Below are positions 43,252 to 55,172 of a stretch of DNA of 64,000 nt, in pieces (positions within the stretch are counted from its first letter, which is position 1; each line of letters opens with the position of its first letter). The position numbers and the translations under genes are program-made. The DNA comes from Mammaliicoccus sp. Marseille-Q6498. Lineage in GTDB: Bacteria; Bacillota; Bacilli; Staphylococcales; Staphylococcaceae. Location of the stretch: the NCBI RefSeq assembly GCF_946151045.1, contig NZ_OX267714.1:2251001-2315000 (forward strand), written 5' to 3'. The notes beneath the pieces are model-generated. The model made no database searches. It was not told the DNA's origin and worked only from the letters and a program-made list of their open reading frames with translations.

Positions 43252-43297
43252 ACTGTCAACAAAGTCATTTAAAGTGAAATTGTTGGCAGTTTTTTTA
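43252..43297 (+). terminator. yidC terminator 2 (tandem)
   Basis: ACTGTCAACAA (43252-43262) pairs with TTGTTGGCAGT (43280-43290) with one G-T, followed by seven T. It starts six bases after the first terminator. Confidence 0.7.
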
Positions 43298-43354
43298 TGA
43301 ACACATTCTAAGGAGCAGAATTCTGAGAAATGATCGTTAGAATATCCATAATGA

Positions 43355-43438
43355 GATTAAAAACGAGACGCCTGAGGGAATAGTACAAGTCGAAGACTAC
43401 AGGCTGAGACTGTACCCTAGGCAAGCGAGTTTTTAATC
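43355..43438. repeat. 84-bp palindromic intergenic element (MITE-like)
   Basis: The ends are inverted: GATTAAAAACGAGACGCCTG... and ...CAAGCGAGTTTTTAATC, with a perfect 10-bp terminal repeat and imperfect extension to CCTGAGGG/CCCTAGG. The middle can fold further (AGTC-GAA-GACT). Its right half recurs exactly, inverted, at 11272-11305. Both lie between convergent genes. Confidence 0.7.
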
Positions 43439-43440
43439 GA

Positions 43441-44097
43441 TTAGTTTGTTATATCCCATTCTTTATAAAATTGATCTAAAAAGATTAATATAAATGCATG
43501 TCTTTCTTCAGCAATTTGTTTCCCTCGCGCTGTATTCATTTGGTCTTTTAATAATAATAGCTTTTCATAAAAGTGATTAATTGCTGTGTTTGGTTCATCA
43601 TGATATTGATCTGGTGTCAACGTTTCTAAATTTCTTGGTTGAGCTTTTGTGAGATGCATTGGTTCTTTAAAATGACCTGCATATTGAAATGTTCTCGCTA
43701 TTCCAATCGCTCCTAACGCATCAATTCTATCAGCGTCTTGTACAATTTTCCCTGCTAAACTAGTAAGCTTCCCTTTATTTTGTCCGCCATTATAGCTAAT
43801 AAATTTAAGAATATGTACGAGTTCGTCTTGAATATCTTTTGATAATTGAACATTTTCCATCCAATTGTGCAATTGCTGCCAAGCGGACTTTGAGTCTTTA
43901 AACAGTTTTTTGTCTACAGAGTCGTGCAATAGGCTAGCTAATTCAACTATAAAGTTATTGACGTTTTCTTCTTGTGCGATAAGTAGGGCATTATGTCTAA
44001 CTCTCAATATATGTTCATAGTCATGTCCAGTTGTATCTTGTTCGTGTAATGATTTTACATATTGTTCTGCTTCTTTAATAATTTGTTCTTTATCCAT
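43441..44097 (-). CDS. HD-domain phosphohydrolase (YpgQ/YedJ-like)
   Basis: A 218-residue HD-superfamily protein with metal ligands His in GHDYEHILRVRHNA, His-Asp in LLHDSVD and the distal aspartate in VQDADRIDA. Related YpgQ hydrolyses nucleoside triphosphates to monophosphate and pyrophosphate, but the substrate here is not known. AAGGAGC precedes the start. It lies downstream of cls on the same strand; the hairpin at 44110 separates them. Confidence 0.85.
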   Translation of the reverse strand: MDKEQIIKEAEQYVKSLHEQDTTGHDYEHILRVRHNALLIAQEENVNNFIVELASLLHDSVDKKLFKDSKSAWQQLHNWMENVQLSKDIQDELVHILKFISYNGGQNKGKLTSLAGKIVQDADRIDALGAIGIARTFQYAGHFKEPMHLTKAQPRNLETLTPDQYHDEPNTAINHFYEKLLLLKDQMNTARGKQIAEERHAFILIFLDQFYKEWDITN

Positions 44098-44109
44098 TAT
44101 ATGCTCCTT

Positions 44110-44154
44110 AAAAAAAGCAGATAGAAGAGATTAAAGGATCCACTTCTATCTGCT
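44110..44154 (-). terminator. cls terminator
   Basis: AGCAGATAGAAG (44116-44127) and CTTCTATCTGCT (44143-44154) form a 12-bp stem; on the minus strand it ends in a T-run. The HD gene's ribosome binding site follows it at once, so some read-through probably feeds that gene. Confidence 0.8.
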
Positions 44155-44161
44155 ATGTATT

Positions 44162-45643
44162 TTATAATATAGGTGATAATAATCTCGCAATACCTTCTTT
44201 AAGTTTGATCCAAGCGCTTCTGCTTTCATATTTTTCAATTGTTAACAGAGTAGAATGTTTCTTGTCATTTTCATATGCTAAACGTGAATTTCTTGCGATT
44301 TCTTCATCATATATAAATGCATTAACTTCGAAGTTTAATACGAAACTTCTGTTATCCATATTTGCAGTACCGATACTTACAACTTCATCATCAATGACTA
44401 CCATTTTAGTGTGAATAAATCCATTTTCATAAATATGAACATTTACGCCAGCTTTTATTAATTCTCCAACGTTTGCATAAGTTGCCCAGTATACAAATGG
44501 ATGATCAGGTTTGTTAGGTATCATAACGTTAACATCGACACCTGATAGTGCAGCGATTTTAATAGCATCTAAAAATGATAAGTCAGGAATAAAGTATGGT
44601 GTTTGAATATAAATATGTTTTTTAGCTTCGGATATCATTTTTAAATAACCATACTTAATTTGTTCCCATTCTTCATCAGGACCACTTGATGCAATTTGAA
44701 TACCAACTTTGCCACCTGATTCTACATCAGGGAAGTACTTGGCATCATAGCGCATCTTGTCACGTGTTGATTGAGAGTTCCAGTCCATCATAAACCTAAG
44801 TTGCAATGCATTGACTGAGTCACCTTCTAAACGTAAGTGTGTATCTCTCCAATATCCAAATTTCTTATCTAATCCTAAATATTCATCACCAACATTAAAG
44901 CCACCAACGTAACCAATCTTTCCATCTATTACGACGATTTTTCTGTGATTACGGTTGTTCATTCTAAAATTGATAAGTGGTAACTTAGAAGGGAAGAAGC
45001 TAGCAACTTCGCCACCTTTTTCTTTGAATCTTTTGAATGAAGAGAGGTTTAACTTTCTTGAACCCATGTCATCGTATAACATTTTTACTTCTAAACCTTC
45101 TTCTAATTTCTTTTCCAATTCAGCGAGAATTTTTTTACCTAAGTTATCTTTTTTGAAAATATAGTATTGGATATGTATATATTTTTCAGCATTTTTAATG
45201 TCTTCTATCAATGCATCAAATTTATCATGACCATCAGTAAACATCTTTACTTGATTATCTGTCGTTAAGAAGGCAGAATTATTATATAAAAGCATATGAA
45301 TAAGATGTTTGTAATTAGAAATTTCAGGTTTCGCCACTTCAAAATTATTATCATCAATTGCTTTGATCTGTTCATTAACGATATGCTCTAAACCTATTTT
45401 GTCGTGTTCATCTAAATTAAATATGCTTTTACTTTGTATTTGTCTTCCGAACAATAAATACAATATAAACCCTAAAATAGGTATGAATAATAAGACTAAT
45501 AGCCATGCCCAAATGGCTCCAGCTTCTCTATCTTCAAGAAAGATAATAACAAAGCCGAAGACTAGGTTTAATAGGAAAGCTGCTATTAAAAGCACTGATA
45601 TAATGAGAGAAAAATCAAATGGTAAATCTGGAATATAATTCAT
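44162..45643 (-). CDS. cls: Cardiolipin synthase
   Basis: Condenses two phosphatidylglycerols to cardiolipin at the membrane. The 493-residue protein has two N-terminal membrane helices (about 12-34 and 42-63). Two phospholipase-D HKD motifs follow: [16 protein letters not shown] near residue 233 and [20 protein letters not shown] near 411. Length is typical. The ATG at 45643 follows GGGGGCA. Staphylococci have two cls genes, and the sequence alone does not say whether this is Cls1 or Cls2. Confidence 0.94.
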   Translation of the reverse strand: MNYIPDLPFDFSLIISVLLIAAFLLNLVFGFVIIFLEDREAGAIWAWLLVLLFIPILGFILYLLFGRQIQSKSIFNLDEHDKIGLEHIVNEQIKAIDDNNFEVAKPEISNYKHLIHMLLYNNSAFLTTDNQVKMFTDGHDKFDALIEDIKNAEKYIHIQYYIFKKDNLGKKILAELEKKLEEGLEVKMLYDDMGSRKLNLSSFKRFKEKGGEVASFFPSKLPLINFRMNNRNHRKIVVIDGKIGYVGGFNVGDEYLGLDKKFGYWRDTHLRLEGDSVNALQLRFMMDWNSQSTRDKMRYDAKYFPDVESGGKVGIQIASSGPDEEWEQIKYGYLKMISEAKKHIYIQTPYFIPDLSFLDAIKIAALSGVDVNVMIPNKPDHPFVYWATYANVGELIKAGVNVHIYENGFIHTKMVVIDDEVVSIGTANMDNRSFVLNFEVNAFIYDEEIARNSRLAYENDKKHSTLLTIEKYESRSAWIKLKEGIARLLSPIL

Positions 45644-45804
45644 ATCAATGCCCCCGTTTCTTTATCTTTAACTTAGTATAATACATTTAAATTAAAATTG
45701 AAAAGGTTGTATTTGACCAATGTAAAACATATGCATATAATTAAACAAAATAAGCATATTATTAAAGATTCATTAATAAAATATATCAATAGGAGATGTT
45801 ACCA

Positions 45805-46008
45805 ATGAAAGAAAAAATCATAAACGTAGAAGGCATGAGTTGTGACCATTGTAAAAAAGCTGTAGAAGAGTCAGTTGGACAACTTATTGGTGTAAGTGAA
45901 GTAGTAGCAAGTCCAGAAGAAAATCAAGTTCGTGTTGTATTCGAAGATCCAGCAAGCATTGATAATATTGAAAATGCAATTTTTGACGCTGGTTACGAAG
46001 TCGTTTAA
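45805..46008 (+). CDS. copZ: Heavy-metal-associated (CopZ-like) copper chaperone
   Basis: A 67-residue ferredoxin-like HMA domain with the metal-binding GMSCDHCKKAVEESV. ATG at 45805 lies nine bases after AGGAG; the ATG at 45796 overlaps that site. In staphylococci copZ usually follows the copper ATPase gene copA. Here no ATPase and no CsoR site is adjacent, so this is an orphan or additional copy, and the copper role comes from the family. Confidence 0.85.
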   Translation: MKEKIINVEGMSCDHCKKAVEESVGQLIGVSEVVASPEENQVRVVFEDPASIDNIENAIFDAGYEVV

Positions 46009-46147
46009 TAGCAAATTATAAACAATTAAGAAGAATTCATATAATTCATCAAAAAATTACAATTTAAATCAATAGAACTATAGTCAAATTCAATTTAATA
46101 GAGTAGAATGAAATTAAGATATTTAAATTGAATAAGAGGTGGTACCC

Positions 46148-46282
46148 ATGAATCAACCTAAGTCAAAGGTAAAGAATGTGGTCAAACTTTTATCATCATT
46201 AGGCGTAAACATAACAGAAACAAAGTCACGCATTGAAATTATGCGCAGTTTGCCGAACGTAGCAACAAACAAATTAAAATAA
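46148..46282 (+). CDS. Small basic protein of 44 residues, Lmo0850-like
   Basis: The frame runs ATG 46148 to TAA 46282 and is preceded by AAGAGGTGG at ideal spacing. The product starts MNQPKSKVKNVVKLL and continues SSLGVNITETKSRIEIMRSL. It is basic, helical-looking and without membrane segment. It resembles small proteins annotated as 'Lmo0850 family' in Bacillales, from memory, with no known function. A strong terminator follows at 46301, as expected of a short independent gene. Confidence 0.65.
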   Translation: MNQPKSKVKNVVKLLSSLGVNITETKSRIEIMRSLPNVATNKLK

Positions 46283-46300
46283 TAAATAGGCTTATTGCGT

Positions 46301-46334
46301 AAAAACGCATCCTCAATTCGAGGATGCGTTTTTT
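46301..46334. terminator. Terminator between the small gene and rodA
   Basis: AAAAACGCATCCTC (46301-46314) and GAGGATGCGTTTTT (46320-46333) pair perfectly; A- and T-runs on either side make it bidirectional for the convergent rodA. Confidence 0.88.
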
Positions 46335-46345
46335 GTTCTATTATT

Positions 46346-47551
46346 TTATTCTTCTTCTTGTTTGTCTTCTTTTGTTATCGTAAATTTATCTTTTTCGTGA
46401 TAATAAATAGATAATAATATTCCGATTCCTGCCATAAGTGACCATAGAGCAGATCCACCATAACTTATGAAAGGTAGTGGTATACCTGTAATTGGAAGTA
46501 ATTGAATTGTCATTCCAATGTTTTGGAAAACATGGAATAGTACAAATGATAAATATCCTACTATAAACACTACGTTAAATGGGTGAGTTGTTGTTGTTGC
46601 TAATTTTGCTAAATGTATAAATAACACTAAGAAAATGATCAGTACAACCATCGTTCCTAAAAATCCAAATTCTTCACCAATAATTGAAAAGATAAAGTCT
46701 GTGTGATTTTCCGGAATATAAACTTCACCGTTATTTAAGCCTTTACCAAATATTTGTCCTGAACCAATCGCTTTTAAAGATTCTGTTAAGTGATAACCAT
46801 CTCCAGAACTATAAGCGTATGGGTCTAACCAAGAATTGATACGGCCAAGTTGATATGTTTTAATGCCAAAAACACTTTCAATGACACTTGGTTTAAAAAT
46901 AATTAATAATATGATGCTTGAACCTATAGCAAATAATGTAATAAACACGGGTGCTAAAATTCTCCACGTAACGCCTGAGACTATGATGACACCAAGAATA
47001 ATTGCGATTAATACTAACGTTGTACCTAAGTCATTTTGTAATAAAATTAACAATATTGGAACGAGTGACGTTAGTCCTATTTTAAATAGTAAGTTAAAAT
47101 CTCTACTTAATGATTTATTATATGTAAAGCGATTATGTTGGTAAACAACATTTGAAAGGGCTAAAATCAGAATCACTTTCATGAACTCTGAAGGTTGAAT
47201 GCTGATAGGGCCTAGTCTGTACCAACTTTTAGCACCATTAATAATAGGTGTGAAGCTAGACTCTGGTAAAATTAATAAACCGATTAAAGATAGATTACCT
47301 AATATGTATATTATCCAAACATATTTACGTAAAGTTTTGGGTGAAACAAACATTAGGAAGATGGCTAATATAAATCCTAAAACATAATATAGCACTTGCT
47401 TGAGCAAGAAATTCGTTTCATATTGTCCACCTGACATTGCAGAATTGATGATTAAACAACTTGTTCCAAAAAGAATGAGCACGATGGTAATTAATCGCCA
47501 ATCTATTCGTTCTAGGAATGATTTGTTCAATGTACGAGTAGAAGTTTCCAT
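46346..47551 (-). CDS. rodA: SEDS peptidoglycan polymerase RodA/FtsW family
   Basis: A 401-residue protein with about ten membrane helices. SEDS landmarks are GAKSWYRLGPISIQPSEFMK, LQNDLGTTLV and the C-terminal GIPLPFISYGGSALWSLMAGIG in two adjoining motifs. These glycosyltransferases polymerise lipid II with a partner PBP. Divergent from ddl-murF, as rodA is in S. aureus, hence RodA rather than FtsW. AAAGGAG precedes the ATG. Confidence 0.9.
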   Translation of the reverse strand: METSTRTLNKSFLERIDWRLITIVLILFGTSCLIINSAMSGGQYETNFLLKQVLYYVLGFILAIFLMFVSPKTLRKYVWIIYILGNLSLIGLLILPESSFTPIINGAKSWYRLGPISIQPSEFMKVILILALSNVVYQHNRFTYNKSLSRDFNLLFKIGLTSLVPILLILLQNDLGTTLVLIAIILGVIIVSGVTWRILAPVFITLFAIGSSIILLIIFKPSVIESVFGIKTYQLGRINSWLDPYAYSSGDGYHLTESLKAIGSGQIFGKGLNNGEVYIPENHTDFIFSIIGEEFGFLGTMVVLIIFLVLFIHLAKLATTTTHPFNVVFIVGYLSFVLFHVFQNIGMTIQLLPITGIPLPFISYGGSALWSLMAGIGILLSIYYHEKDKFTITKEDKQEEE

Positions 47552-47653
47552 TAATATACTCCTTTAATAAACGCTAAATTTCATATTTTTCATTATAACT
47601 TGATTGTACATAAGATGGTACAATTTTGCTATTGTCAATACAGTTAATTTTAA

Positions 47654-48805
<1,152 letters not shown>

Positions 48806-48816
48806 GGGTATTTGAG

Positions 48817-50166
48817 ATGAATATTAAATTAAGTACGATATTAAAATGGATAGATTGTGACATTGAAGAAGAATATTTAGATTACATGGTACAAGGCACT
48901 TGTATCGATTCTAGAAAATTAGAGAAATCTAACTTATTCATTCCTTTTAAAGGGGAACATGTTGATGGCCATCGATTTGTAGAACAGACATTAGCAAATG
49001 GAGCAGGCGCGTCATTTTGGCAAAAAGATATTCCTAATCCACCAAAAGGACCACTTATTTTTGTCGAAGATACGCTGCAAGCTTTACAAAGTTTAGCAAA
49101 AGCCTATTTAAAATATGTTAATCCAAAAATTGTTGCTGTTACCGGATCAAATGGGAAAACGACTACAAAAGATATGGTCGAATGTGTGTTGCGTCAGTCT
49201 TACAAAGTAAAGAAGACGCAAGGTAATTATAATAATGAAATTGGTTGCCCGCTTACAATCCTTGATTTAGAAGACGACACTGAAGTTTCTATTTTAGAAA
49301 TGGGAATGAGTGGCTTTGGTGAAATTAGAGAATTAACATTATTAGCTGAACCTGATGTAGCAATCGTTACAAACATTGGTGAATCTCATATGCAAGACCT
49401 TGGTTCAAGAGAAGGTATTGCAAAAGCCAAGTTTGAAATAACAGAAGGATTAAATTCAGACGGTTTGTTTATATATGATGGTGATGAACCACTACTTAAA
49501 CCTTTAGTAGAATCTTTTGACTACGCGTCAATCTCAGTTGGTTTAAACGAAGGGAATAAAGTAGTCATCCATACGAATCAAACATCTGATAACGGCATTA
49601 ATTTTCAATTAAATAACGAACAAGCTGTTTTTCATCTGAATATTTTAGGTGAACATAATGTAAAAAATGCGACATATGCGATTCAAGTTGCTAAACATTT
49701 TGGTGTAACGGATGACGTTATTCAAAATGCACTAGGTGAACTTTTAATTACGGATATGAGAATGCAACAAATTCCAACAAAGCAATATGGATTATTTATA
49801 AATGATGCTTATAATGCTAGCCCGACAAGTATGAAAGCTGCTATTGATACATTAGATAAAATGGAGCAGACAGACAAGACACTTATTTTAGCTGATGTAT
49901 TAGAGTTAGGCGATATGAGTAAAGAGATGCATGAACAAGTCGGTGCATATTTAGAAGGTAAAAACATTCAAACGCTCTTAACATATGGAAATGAAGCGGC
50001 ACATATTTCAAAAAATGCCAAAAGTTTCATAGACAATACGATTCATTTTGATTCAAAAGATGATATAGTATCGTATTTGAAAAATCATTTAGATTCAAAT
50101 TCTGTAACACTATTTAAAGGGTCTAGAGGCATGTCATTAGAAACAATCATCGATGCTTTAACATGA
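48817..50166 (+). CDS. murF: UDP-N-acetylmuramoyl-tripeptide--D-alanyl-D-alanine ligase
   Basis: Adds D-Ala-D-Ala to the UDP-MurNAc-tripeptide, the last cytoplasmic step of the stem peptide. The 449-residue Mur ligase has the ATP loop VTGSNGKTTTKDMVE, EMGMSGFGEI, NIGESHMQDLGS and DAYNASPTSMKAAI. It follows ddl by 11 bases and overlaps the esterase gene by four, so ddl-murF-esterase form one operon with product and consumer adjacent. Confidence 0.96.
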   Translation: MNIKLSTILKWIDCDIEEEYLDYMVQGTCIDSRKLEKSNLFIPFKGEHVDGHRFVEQTLANGAGASFWQKDIPNPPKGPLIFVEDTLQALQSLAKAYLKYVNPKIVAVTGSNGKTTTKDMVECVLRQSYKVKKTQGNYNNEIGCPLTILDLEDDTEVSILEMGMSGFGEIRELTLLAEPDVAIVTNIGESHMQDLGSREGIAKAKFEITEGLNSDGLFIYDGDEPLLKPLVESFDYASISVGLNEGNKVVIHTNQTSDNGINFQLNNEQAVFHLNILGEHNVKNATYAIQVAKHFGVTDDVIQNALGELLITDMRMQQIPTKQYGLFINDAYNASPTSMKAAIDTLDKMEQTDKTLILADVLELGDMSKEMHEQVGAYLEGKNIQTLLTYGNEAAHISKNAKSFIDNTIHFDSKDDIVSYLKNHLDSNSVTLFKGSRGMSLETIIDALT

Positions 50167-50843
50167 AATTAGGCATATTATTTTTGCATGGTTATACAGG
50201 TGGAAGGTATGAATTGCTTCCATTAATTGAGTATTTAAGCGATCGCTATGATTTTGTTCTTGAAGCCCCTGAATATCCTGGACATGGATTAAACTTGTTG
50301 ATTAAAGATACGAATGAAGATATGTGGTTTGAGAGAGCTCAGGCGTCTTATGAATTATTAAGACAAAAAGTAGATAAAGTCATTATAATTGGATTTTCAA
50401 TGGGTGGCGTTATTGCTGGGTTATTATCTAAAGTGAATCAACCTGATAAGTTAGTGTTGATTGCACCGGCGTATGAAAATGTTAACCTACAACATCTAGT
50501 GAGAAATCCTTACAGATTTATTAATAATGTGCGCCATGCAGATTTTAAAATATTAGAATTTATGGCATTTAGAACATTAAGAATAAGTTATAAGTCATTT
50601 CTATCATTTAAAAAGTTGCAACAAAGTGCTTTATACGTACCAGAGCAAATCAATACTAAAACATTAATCATACATGGAACGATAGATGGACTTGTTCCAA
50701 TTGAAAAATCACGAGCATTAGTTAAACGTATAAAAAATGCAAAATTAATAGAAATTGATAATGGTCCACATGAAATTTGTATCTCAAAAGTAAATAAAAA
50801 CGTTTTCTTAGAAGTTGAAAAATTTATATTTAAAAATAAATAA
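50163..50843 (+). CDS. Alpha/beta-hydrolase, carboxylesterase-like
   Basis: A 226-residue hydrolase with the oxyanion region LFLHGYTGG, the nucleophile elbow GFSMGG (Ser about 79), an aspartate in IIHGTIDGLVP and the histidine in DNGPHEIC, completing a Ser-Asp-His triad. It resembles the small carboxylesterase Est30/YvaK group; substrate unknown. ATGA overlap with murF means co-translation. A terminator follows. Confidence 0.85.
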   Translation: MKLGILFLHGYTGGRYELLPLIEYLSDRYDFVLEAPEYPGHGLNLLIKDTNEDMWFERAQASYELLRQKVDKVIIIGFSMGGVIAGLLSKVNQPDKLVLIAPAYENVNLQHLVRNPYRFINNVRHADFKILEFMAFRTLRISYKSFLSFKKLQQSALYVPEQINTKTLIIHGTIDGLVPIEKSRALVKRIKNAKLIEIDNGPHEICISKVNKNVFLEVEKFIFKNK

Positions 50844-50851
50844 TTAATTAA

Positions 50852-50887
50852 AACTGTACTAAAGCCTATTTTAGTGCAGTTGTTTTG
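50852..50887 (+). terminator. Terminator of the ddl-murF-esterase operon
   Basis: AACTGTACTAAA (50852-50863) and TTTAGTGCAGTT (50870-50881), 12-bp stem with one G-T, T-rich after. Confidence 0.8.
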
Positions 50888-50995
50888 TGTTATTTTGCAT
50901 GAAAGTAAAATGTAAACAACGATTTAAGTACATTGCGCTATTACTAAAAGGGTGGTAGTATATAGAAGTTGAATAAAAAAGATGAGACGTATTAA

Positions 50996-52606
<1,611 letters not shown>

Positions 52607-52613
52607 AATCACG

Positions 52614-52652
52614 AAAAACACGTGTAACCTCAAAGGTTACGCGTGTTTTTTT
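52614..52652 (+). terminator. cshA terminator
   Basis: A 16-bp stem (ACGTGTAACCT with AGGTTACGCGT) with a CAA loop and seven T. Confidence 0.87.
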
Positions 52653-52692
52653 ATGATATAATATCGGTAAATCATATTGTAAGGGAGATATT

Positions 52693-53172
52693 ATGTACAA
52701 ACAAATTCTCGATAACAAAATGCCTAAACAAGCGATTAAGTATGATTACATTCACCATTGCTTGAATATAGTCGGCATTTTGGTGTTATATGTTTTATTT
52801 GTGTATTTGTGGAATAAATTTGAATGGTGGGATTTCTTAATATATCCTATTAGTATTTTAGCTTTAGGTATTATCGTTTTTGGATTTATAACGCCAGTAA
52901 TTAGAATGAAAAATACATCATTTGAAATTGGTGATCGCTTTCTTGAAATTCAAAATGGATTATATTTTCAAAAAAGAACGGTTTATCCTTTTGATAGAAT
53001 ACAGTCTATCAAATTAGAGCATGGACCAATTTCAAGACGGTTAGATATATATTTTATAGAGGTTATCACGGCAGGTAATAGAAGATTATTGCCAATGTTG
53101 AATAGAGAAACAGCTGAACAAACGAGAACAATGATTATGCAGAAAGTAAAAGAGGTGACAGATGATGTTTGA
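52693..53172 (+). CDS. ydbS: Bacterial PH-domain membrane protein, YdbS-like
   Basis: A 159-residue protein with two membrane helices (about 27-45 and 50-72) and one bPH2 domain (YFQKRTVYPFDRIQSIKLEHG in two adjoining parts, then RRLDIYFIEVITAGNRRL). These YdbS-like proteins sit beside ydbT in Bacillus, where the pair affects sensitivity to amylolysin. Its stop overlaps the next start. First of a three-gene PH-domain set. Confidence 0.85.
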   Translation: MYKQILDNKMPKQAIKYDYIHHCLNIVGILVLYVLFVYLWNKFEWWDFLIYPISILALGIIVFGFITPVIRMKNTSFEIGDRFLEIQNGLYFQKRTVYPFDRIQSIKLEHGPISRRLDIYFIEVITAGNRRLLPMLNRETAEQTRTMIMQKVKEVTDDV

Positions 53173-54685
53173 TCCTCAAAAATTACATCCCATTTCGTAT
53201 GTAAGTGGTCTATTAAGTAGTATTAAAGATAATATATTCCCTTTAATTATCGGGGGATTTCTCGTTTATTCAAGAGGTTTAGATAGTTTTTGGGATTTAT
53301 TGTTTCCACTGCTTATATTAAGTTTTTCTGTCATTAGTTCGATTTTTAAAGGTGTAAAAATTTATAAAACGAGATATTGGATTGAGAATGATCAGTTGAT
53401 TATGACTTGGGGTGTATTTTCTAAAAATAGAAAAGAGTTAAATATTGAACGTATTCAATCAGTAGATACAACTGAAAATATTGTCCATCAGTTGCTTGGT
53501 GGTGTTAATTTAAGTATTAAAACAGCTAGTGACGGTGTTGAATTAGATACGATAACTAAAAAACAAAGTGATTCATTATCAGAATATATTAAGAAAAGAA
53601 AAAATATCCTTAAAAATGAACTAGAAGAACATACAGAAGAAACTGAACAAACTGATTTTCAAGAAGATAATGAACAAGAAAGCAATATAAATAATCAAAA
53701 TGAAGAAGTTGTATTTTATAGGCTCTCAACAAAAGAATTATTGAAAATGAGTTTTACAAGTGGCGGTATATTAATTGTTTTTGCAGCAATAGGGTCTTTA
53801 TTTGGATTTATAAGCCAAATTATAGATATAGAAGACTATGTTAGCCCGTTGATGAAGACAGTTACCAACCTAACTATTGCGATTATAATGATTGTTATAA
53901 TCTTTATACTTATAAGTTATATAATCGGATCTTTCATCGTGTTTATTAGAAATTATAAATATCAATTAACGTTTGATGGAGAACTTTTGACAGTTAAATA
54001 TGGTTTATTTAATGTGCAAAAAAGAACTGTACCGATAAAACGAATTCAGGCTTTGAAAGAAGATGAATCTATATTAAGAAGAATTTTTGGATATACTAAG
54101 TTATCAGCCATTATCACATCTGATGGAAATTTTGAAAATAATCAAGAAATAGATGTTGGTAATGTAACGATACTACCATTTATGAAAAAGAAAGAAGCAT
54201 ATAAATTATTAGAGCAAATTATACCGCAATTTCAATTTCAGCCGGTTGAAAAAGGGTTGCCATTACAAGGCATACGCAGAAGAATATTTATTCCGACAGT
54301 ATGCTTGTTGTTAGCAACGATTGCTATACAAATTTATTTATGGTCTTATACATGGATTGTTGCAGTCGTTATCTTTTTAGTGATGTTATTATTTGCGACT
54401 GTTTCAACTTTAAAGTCAGGTTTTAAAATTTATGATGATGCTATTGTTATATTGAATGCATCACCATTTTCTTATGAAACGATATGGGCAAATAGAGAAA
54501 AAGTATTAACTTTAGAATTGGACGAAAATCCAATCATTAAAAGAAAAAATATAGCGCATTTTAATATTCAGTTAGCATACGGAAGTACGATGATAACTAA
54601 AAAATTAAAATTTATAAATAAGCAAGATGCAATTAAAATATATAAATGGTATAAACAAGAGGAGGTTGATCTAAATGCTTCCTAG
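53162..54685 (+). CDS. ydbT: Large PH-domain membrane protein, YdbT-like
   Basis: A 507-residue protein with three bPH2 domains between pairs of membrane helices. The conserved pattern 'R..[IL]..IQ...' repeats at ELNIERIQSVDTTENI, RTVPIKRIQALKEDES and, weaker, near residue 435. An acidic cytoplasmic linker (about 150-185) separates the first and second. Overlaps on both sides (11 bases each) couple it to its neighbours. The function is unknown beyond Bacillus bacteriocin-resistance reports. Confidence 0.85.
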   Translation: MMFDPQKLHPISYVSGLLSSIKDNIFPLIIGGFLVYSRGLDSFWDLLFPLLILSFSVISSIFKGVKIYKTRYWIENDQLIMTWGVFSKNRKELNIERIQSVDTTENIVHQLLGGVNLSIKTASDGVELDTITKKQSDSLSEYIKKRKNILKNELEEHTEETEQTDFQEDNEQESNINNQNEEVVFYRLSTKELLKMSFTSGGILIVFAAIGSLFGFISQIIDIEDYVSPLMKTVTNLTIAIIMIVIIFILISYIIGSFIVFIRNYKYQLTFDGELLTVKYGLFNVQKRTVPIKRIQALKEDESILRRIFGYTKLSAIITSDGNFENNQEIDVGNVTILPFMKKKEAYKLLEQIIPQFQFQPVEKGLPLQGIRRRIFIPTVCLLLATIAIQIYLWSYTWIVAVVIFLVMLLFATVSTLKSGFKIYDDAIVILNASPFSYETIWANREKVLTLELDENPIIKRKNIAHFNIQLAYGSTMITKKLKFINKQDAIKIYKWYKQEEVDLNAS

Positions 54686-55148
54686 GTATCGAATGGATAA
54701 AAAAGGTATGACAGTTGAAAGAATTGGATCATTGTTTTCAATTTTAATATTATTAGTTGTATTTGTTGCGATGGTGTTTATATTGGAATTATGGTTAACA
54801 GATGTACCTAAATGGTGGGTGTTATGGATTCCTGTAGCACTCATAGCATACACTATCATTTATGGATTAATTTTAAAGCCTTATTATATTTATCGAAACT
54901 TCCGTTATGAAATTTCAGATGACGAAATCAATATTAAATCTGGTATTTTCATGATTAAAGAAACGTCTATACCGATGGGAAGAATACAGAATGTCGATTT
55001 ATACGAAGGTTTTATCATGAGGAAATTTGATTTAGCTTCAGTCACGTTATCAACAGCTGGAGGTAAAGATGTCATTCAATACTTAAATAAAGAAAAAGCA
55101 AAAAATATTATTCACGCTATACAAAACAGAATTAATAATGATATATAA
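54675..55148 (+). CDS. Third PH-domain membrane protein
   Basis: A 157-residue protein with two membrane helices (about 18-37 and 43-65) and a bPH2 domain (IKETSIPMGRIQNVDLYEG, KFDLASVTLSTAGG). It has the same architecture as the gene at 52693, so this cluster has YdbS-YdbT-YdbS layout rather than a simple pair. AGAGGAGG precedes the start, inside the end of ydbT. acpS follows 24 bases on. Confidence 0.8.
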   Translation: MLPRYRMDKKGMTVERIGSLFSILILLVVFVAMVFILELWLTDVPKWWVLWIPVALIAYTIIYGLILKPYYIYRNFRYEISDDEINIKSGIFMIKETSIPMGRIQNVDLYEGFIMRKFDLASVTLSTAGGKDVIQYLNKEKAKNIIHAIQNRINNDI

Positions 55149-55172
55149 ACAACTGAAAATGAAGGTGTAAAT

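Noticed and set aside
43331..43384. Mini-frame of 17 codons (MIVRISIMRLKTRRLRE) entering the palindromic element
   Set aside because: The AAGGAG is about 14 bases away, too far to serve the ATG, and the frame is explained by the repeat sequence.
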